From Pseudomonadota bacterium (GTDB lineage Bacteria; Pseudomonadota; Gammaproteobacteria; Burkholderiales; Rhodocyclaceae): DNA of 64,000 nt. Below, in pieces: positions 63,156 to 64,000 of the stretch. Under the pieces are notes generated by a model. The model ran no database searches. It worked only from the letters and a program-made list of their open reading frames with translations, and had not been told where the DNA came from. Every line of letters starts with the position of its first letter. Positions within the stretch are counted from its first letter, which is position 1. Made by a program: the position numbers and the translations under genes. The stretch lies in the NCBI GenBank assembly GCA_018240785.1, contig JAFEFC010000024.1, positions 1-64,000 of the forward strand, read 5' to 3'.

Positions 63156-64000
63156 TTGATCTCTCCGGTCAGTTTTTCCAGGTCGGCGAGCGCCATGTGC
63201 GCATCGACCTCGGCCTGCAGCAGCGCCATGCGGGTGTCGATCAACTGGCGCTCGGCGTCGAGCACCGAGTCGAAATCCACGCGCGCGTTGGCGAACGCCG
63301 CTCGCGTCGCGTCGCGCGTCGCCTCGGCCTGCGGCAGCAAGGTGCCGCGCAGCAGACGCGCGGTGTCACGTCCGCCGGCCAACGCGGAATGCGCACGGCC
63401 GAGCTCGCCCAGCAGCGTCGCCTCGGCCGCTGCGCGCCGCGCCCCGGCCGCTTCCTCCATGTGCAGCGCCTCGCGCTCGCGCGACCGGCGCGCCGACTGC
63501 TGCAGCGGGATCATCACCTCGAACATCAGGTCCCACGACTGCTCGGCGCCGCGCGGGCGGTTGTTCGTCAGCCCGACGGCAAAGTCGGGGTAACGCTCGC
63601 GCCAGGTGCGCTCGCGCGCCAGGCGCGCCGCTTCCACGCCACGATCCTCGGCCACCAGCGTCGGGCTGAAGCCGCGCGCGCGCGCGATCAACTCGGCGAG
63701 CGGCGGCACCGCCGGCAGCGGCGGCAACTCTCCCGGCGCCGCCAGCGGGGCATGCGCCGCGCGCGCCAGCAAAGCATTCAGCGCTGCCGCCGCGCCTTGC
63801 CGGCGCTGCTCCACCGCCACCAGCGCCACCCGCTGCGCCGTCATCTCGCGCTGTGCCCGCAGCACCCCCGCCTGCGGCAGCAAGCCGGTGCGGTAGCGCG
63901 CCAGCGTCGTCTCCTCCAGCCCCTGCAGCAACGCCAGCGCATTGCGCCCCAGCACCGCCTCGCGGTCGGCCATGTAGTAGCGCAGCCACGCCGACCTGAT
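63152..64000 (-). CDS. cusC: Outer-membrane efflux channel CusC (partial)
   Basis: The frame runs off the right edge, and its 5' end lies beyond 64000. The visible ~282 residues form the C-terminal TolC-fold helices: YRTGLLPQAGVLRAQREMTA, a middle PDFAVGLTNNRPRGAEQSW, and DSVLDAERQLIDTRMALLQA near the end. First gene of a CusCBA operon, it overlaps cusB by 4 bp. Confidence 0.9.
   Translation of the reverse strand: MRSAWLRYYMADREAVLGRNALALLQGLEETTLARYRTGLLPQAGVLRAQREMTAQRVALVAVEQRRQGAAAALNALLARAAHAPLAAPGELPPLPAVPPLAELIARARGFSPTLVAEDRGVEAARLARERTWRERYPDFAVGLTNNRPRGAEQSWDLMFEVMIPLQQSARRSREREALHMEEAAGARRAAAEATLLGELGRAHSALAGGRDTARLLRGTLLPQAEATRDATRAAFANARVDFDSVLDAERQLIDTRMALLQAEVDAHMALADLEKLTGEIK

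Overview
The window reads as chromosome of a high-GC betaproteobacterium, most like the Rhodocyclales (Thauera/Azoarcus/Aromatoleum type). The reasons are the codon and base composition, an FNR-type promoter, two flavin hydroxylases that feed protocatechuate, and many LysR regulators. The genus is an inference. No rRNA, tRNA, CRISPR array or complete transposase was seen.

Layout: 1-2710 is a small accessory patch of lower GC. It holds an IS21-like terminus at the left edge, a Phd/VapC-type toxin-antitoxin pair, three orphan genes and two copies of a dispersed repeat. 2913-8800 (minus strand) holds a membrane protein, then a four-gene biotin-dependent carboxyl-transfer complex (5S-like, 12S-like, small linker and biotin carrier) behind a convincing FNR class II promoter, and an upstream DUF1615 lipoprotein. 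8971-12288 is a CHASE-PAS-GAF-GGDEF-EAL protein. 12750-14401 is a LysR gene with a short-chain dehydrogenase. 14539-21993 (minus) is a nearly complete glyoxylate-to-pyruvate operon (gcl, hyi, glxR, DUF3830, ttuD, glcG-like, pyk) punctuated by REP-like hairpins. 22289-26906 is a purine/urate block: CDA-fold deaminase, LysR, uraD, a Tat-exported HIU hydrolase, a cytosolic HIU hydrolase and an MFS carrier. Allantoin breakdown yields glyoxylate, so the two blocks fit together metabolically.

27100-40458 carries a LysR gene with a repeat-expanded tail, a small RTX protein, an RlmN-family radical SAM enzyme, a polar amino-acid ABC transporter, a minimal chemoreceptor-like protein, a serine esterase, cytochrome b561, a DODA-type dioxygenase with divergent LysR, a patatin, a DUF5924-type membrane protein and an orphan secreted repeat protein with a long leader. 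40593-51160 carries a secreted HExxH protein, a K+ channel with RCK domain, NudC overlapping a YegD-type Hsp70, an archaeal-type AMP phosphorylase translationally coupled to a divergent PRPP-synthetase homologue, a cyclase-FHA protein, a flavoprotein and a J-domain protein.

51340-58137 is hydroxybenzoate catabolism: class III dioxygenase, AhpD-like protein, 3-hydroxybenzoate 4-hydroxylase (mobA) with divergent LysR, and 4-hydroxybenzoate 3-hydroxylase (pobA) with its AraC regulator. 58211-64000 is a CusCBA-type copper/silver efflux operon; cusC runs off the right end, and cusA carries an in-frame 171-bp palindromic insertion.

The most interesting points are the AMP phosphorylase/PRPP-synthetase pair, the in-frame palindromic element inside cusA, the FNR-driven transcarboxylase-like cluster, and the periplasmic HIU hydrolase paralogue.
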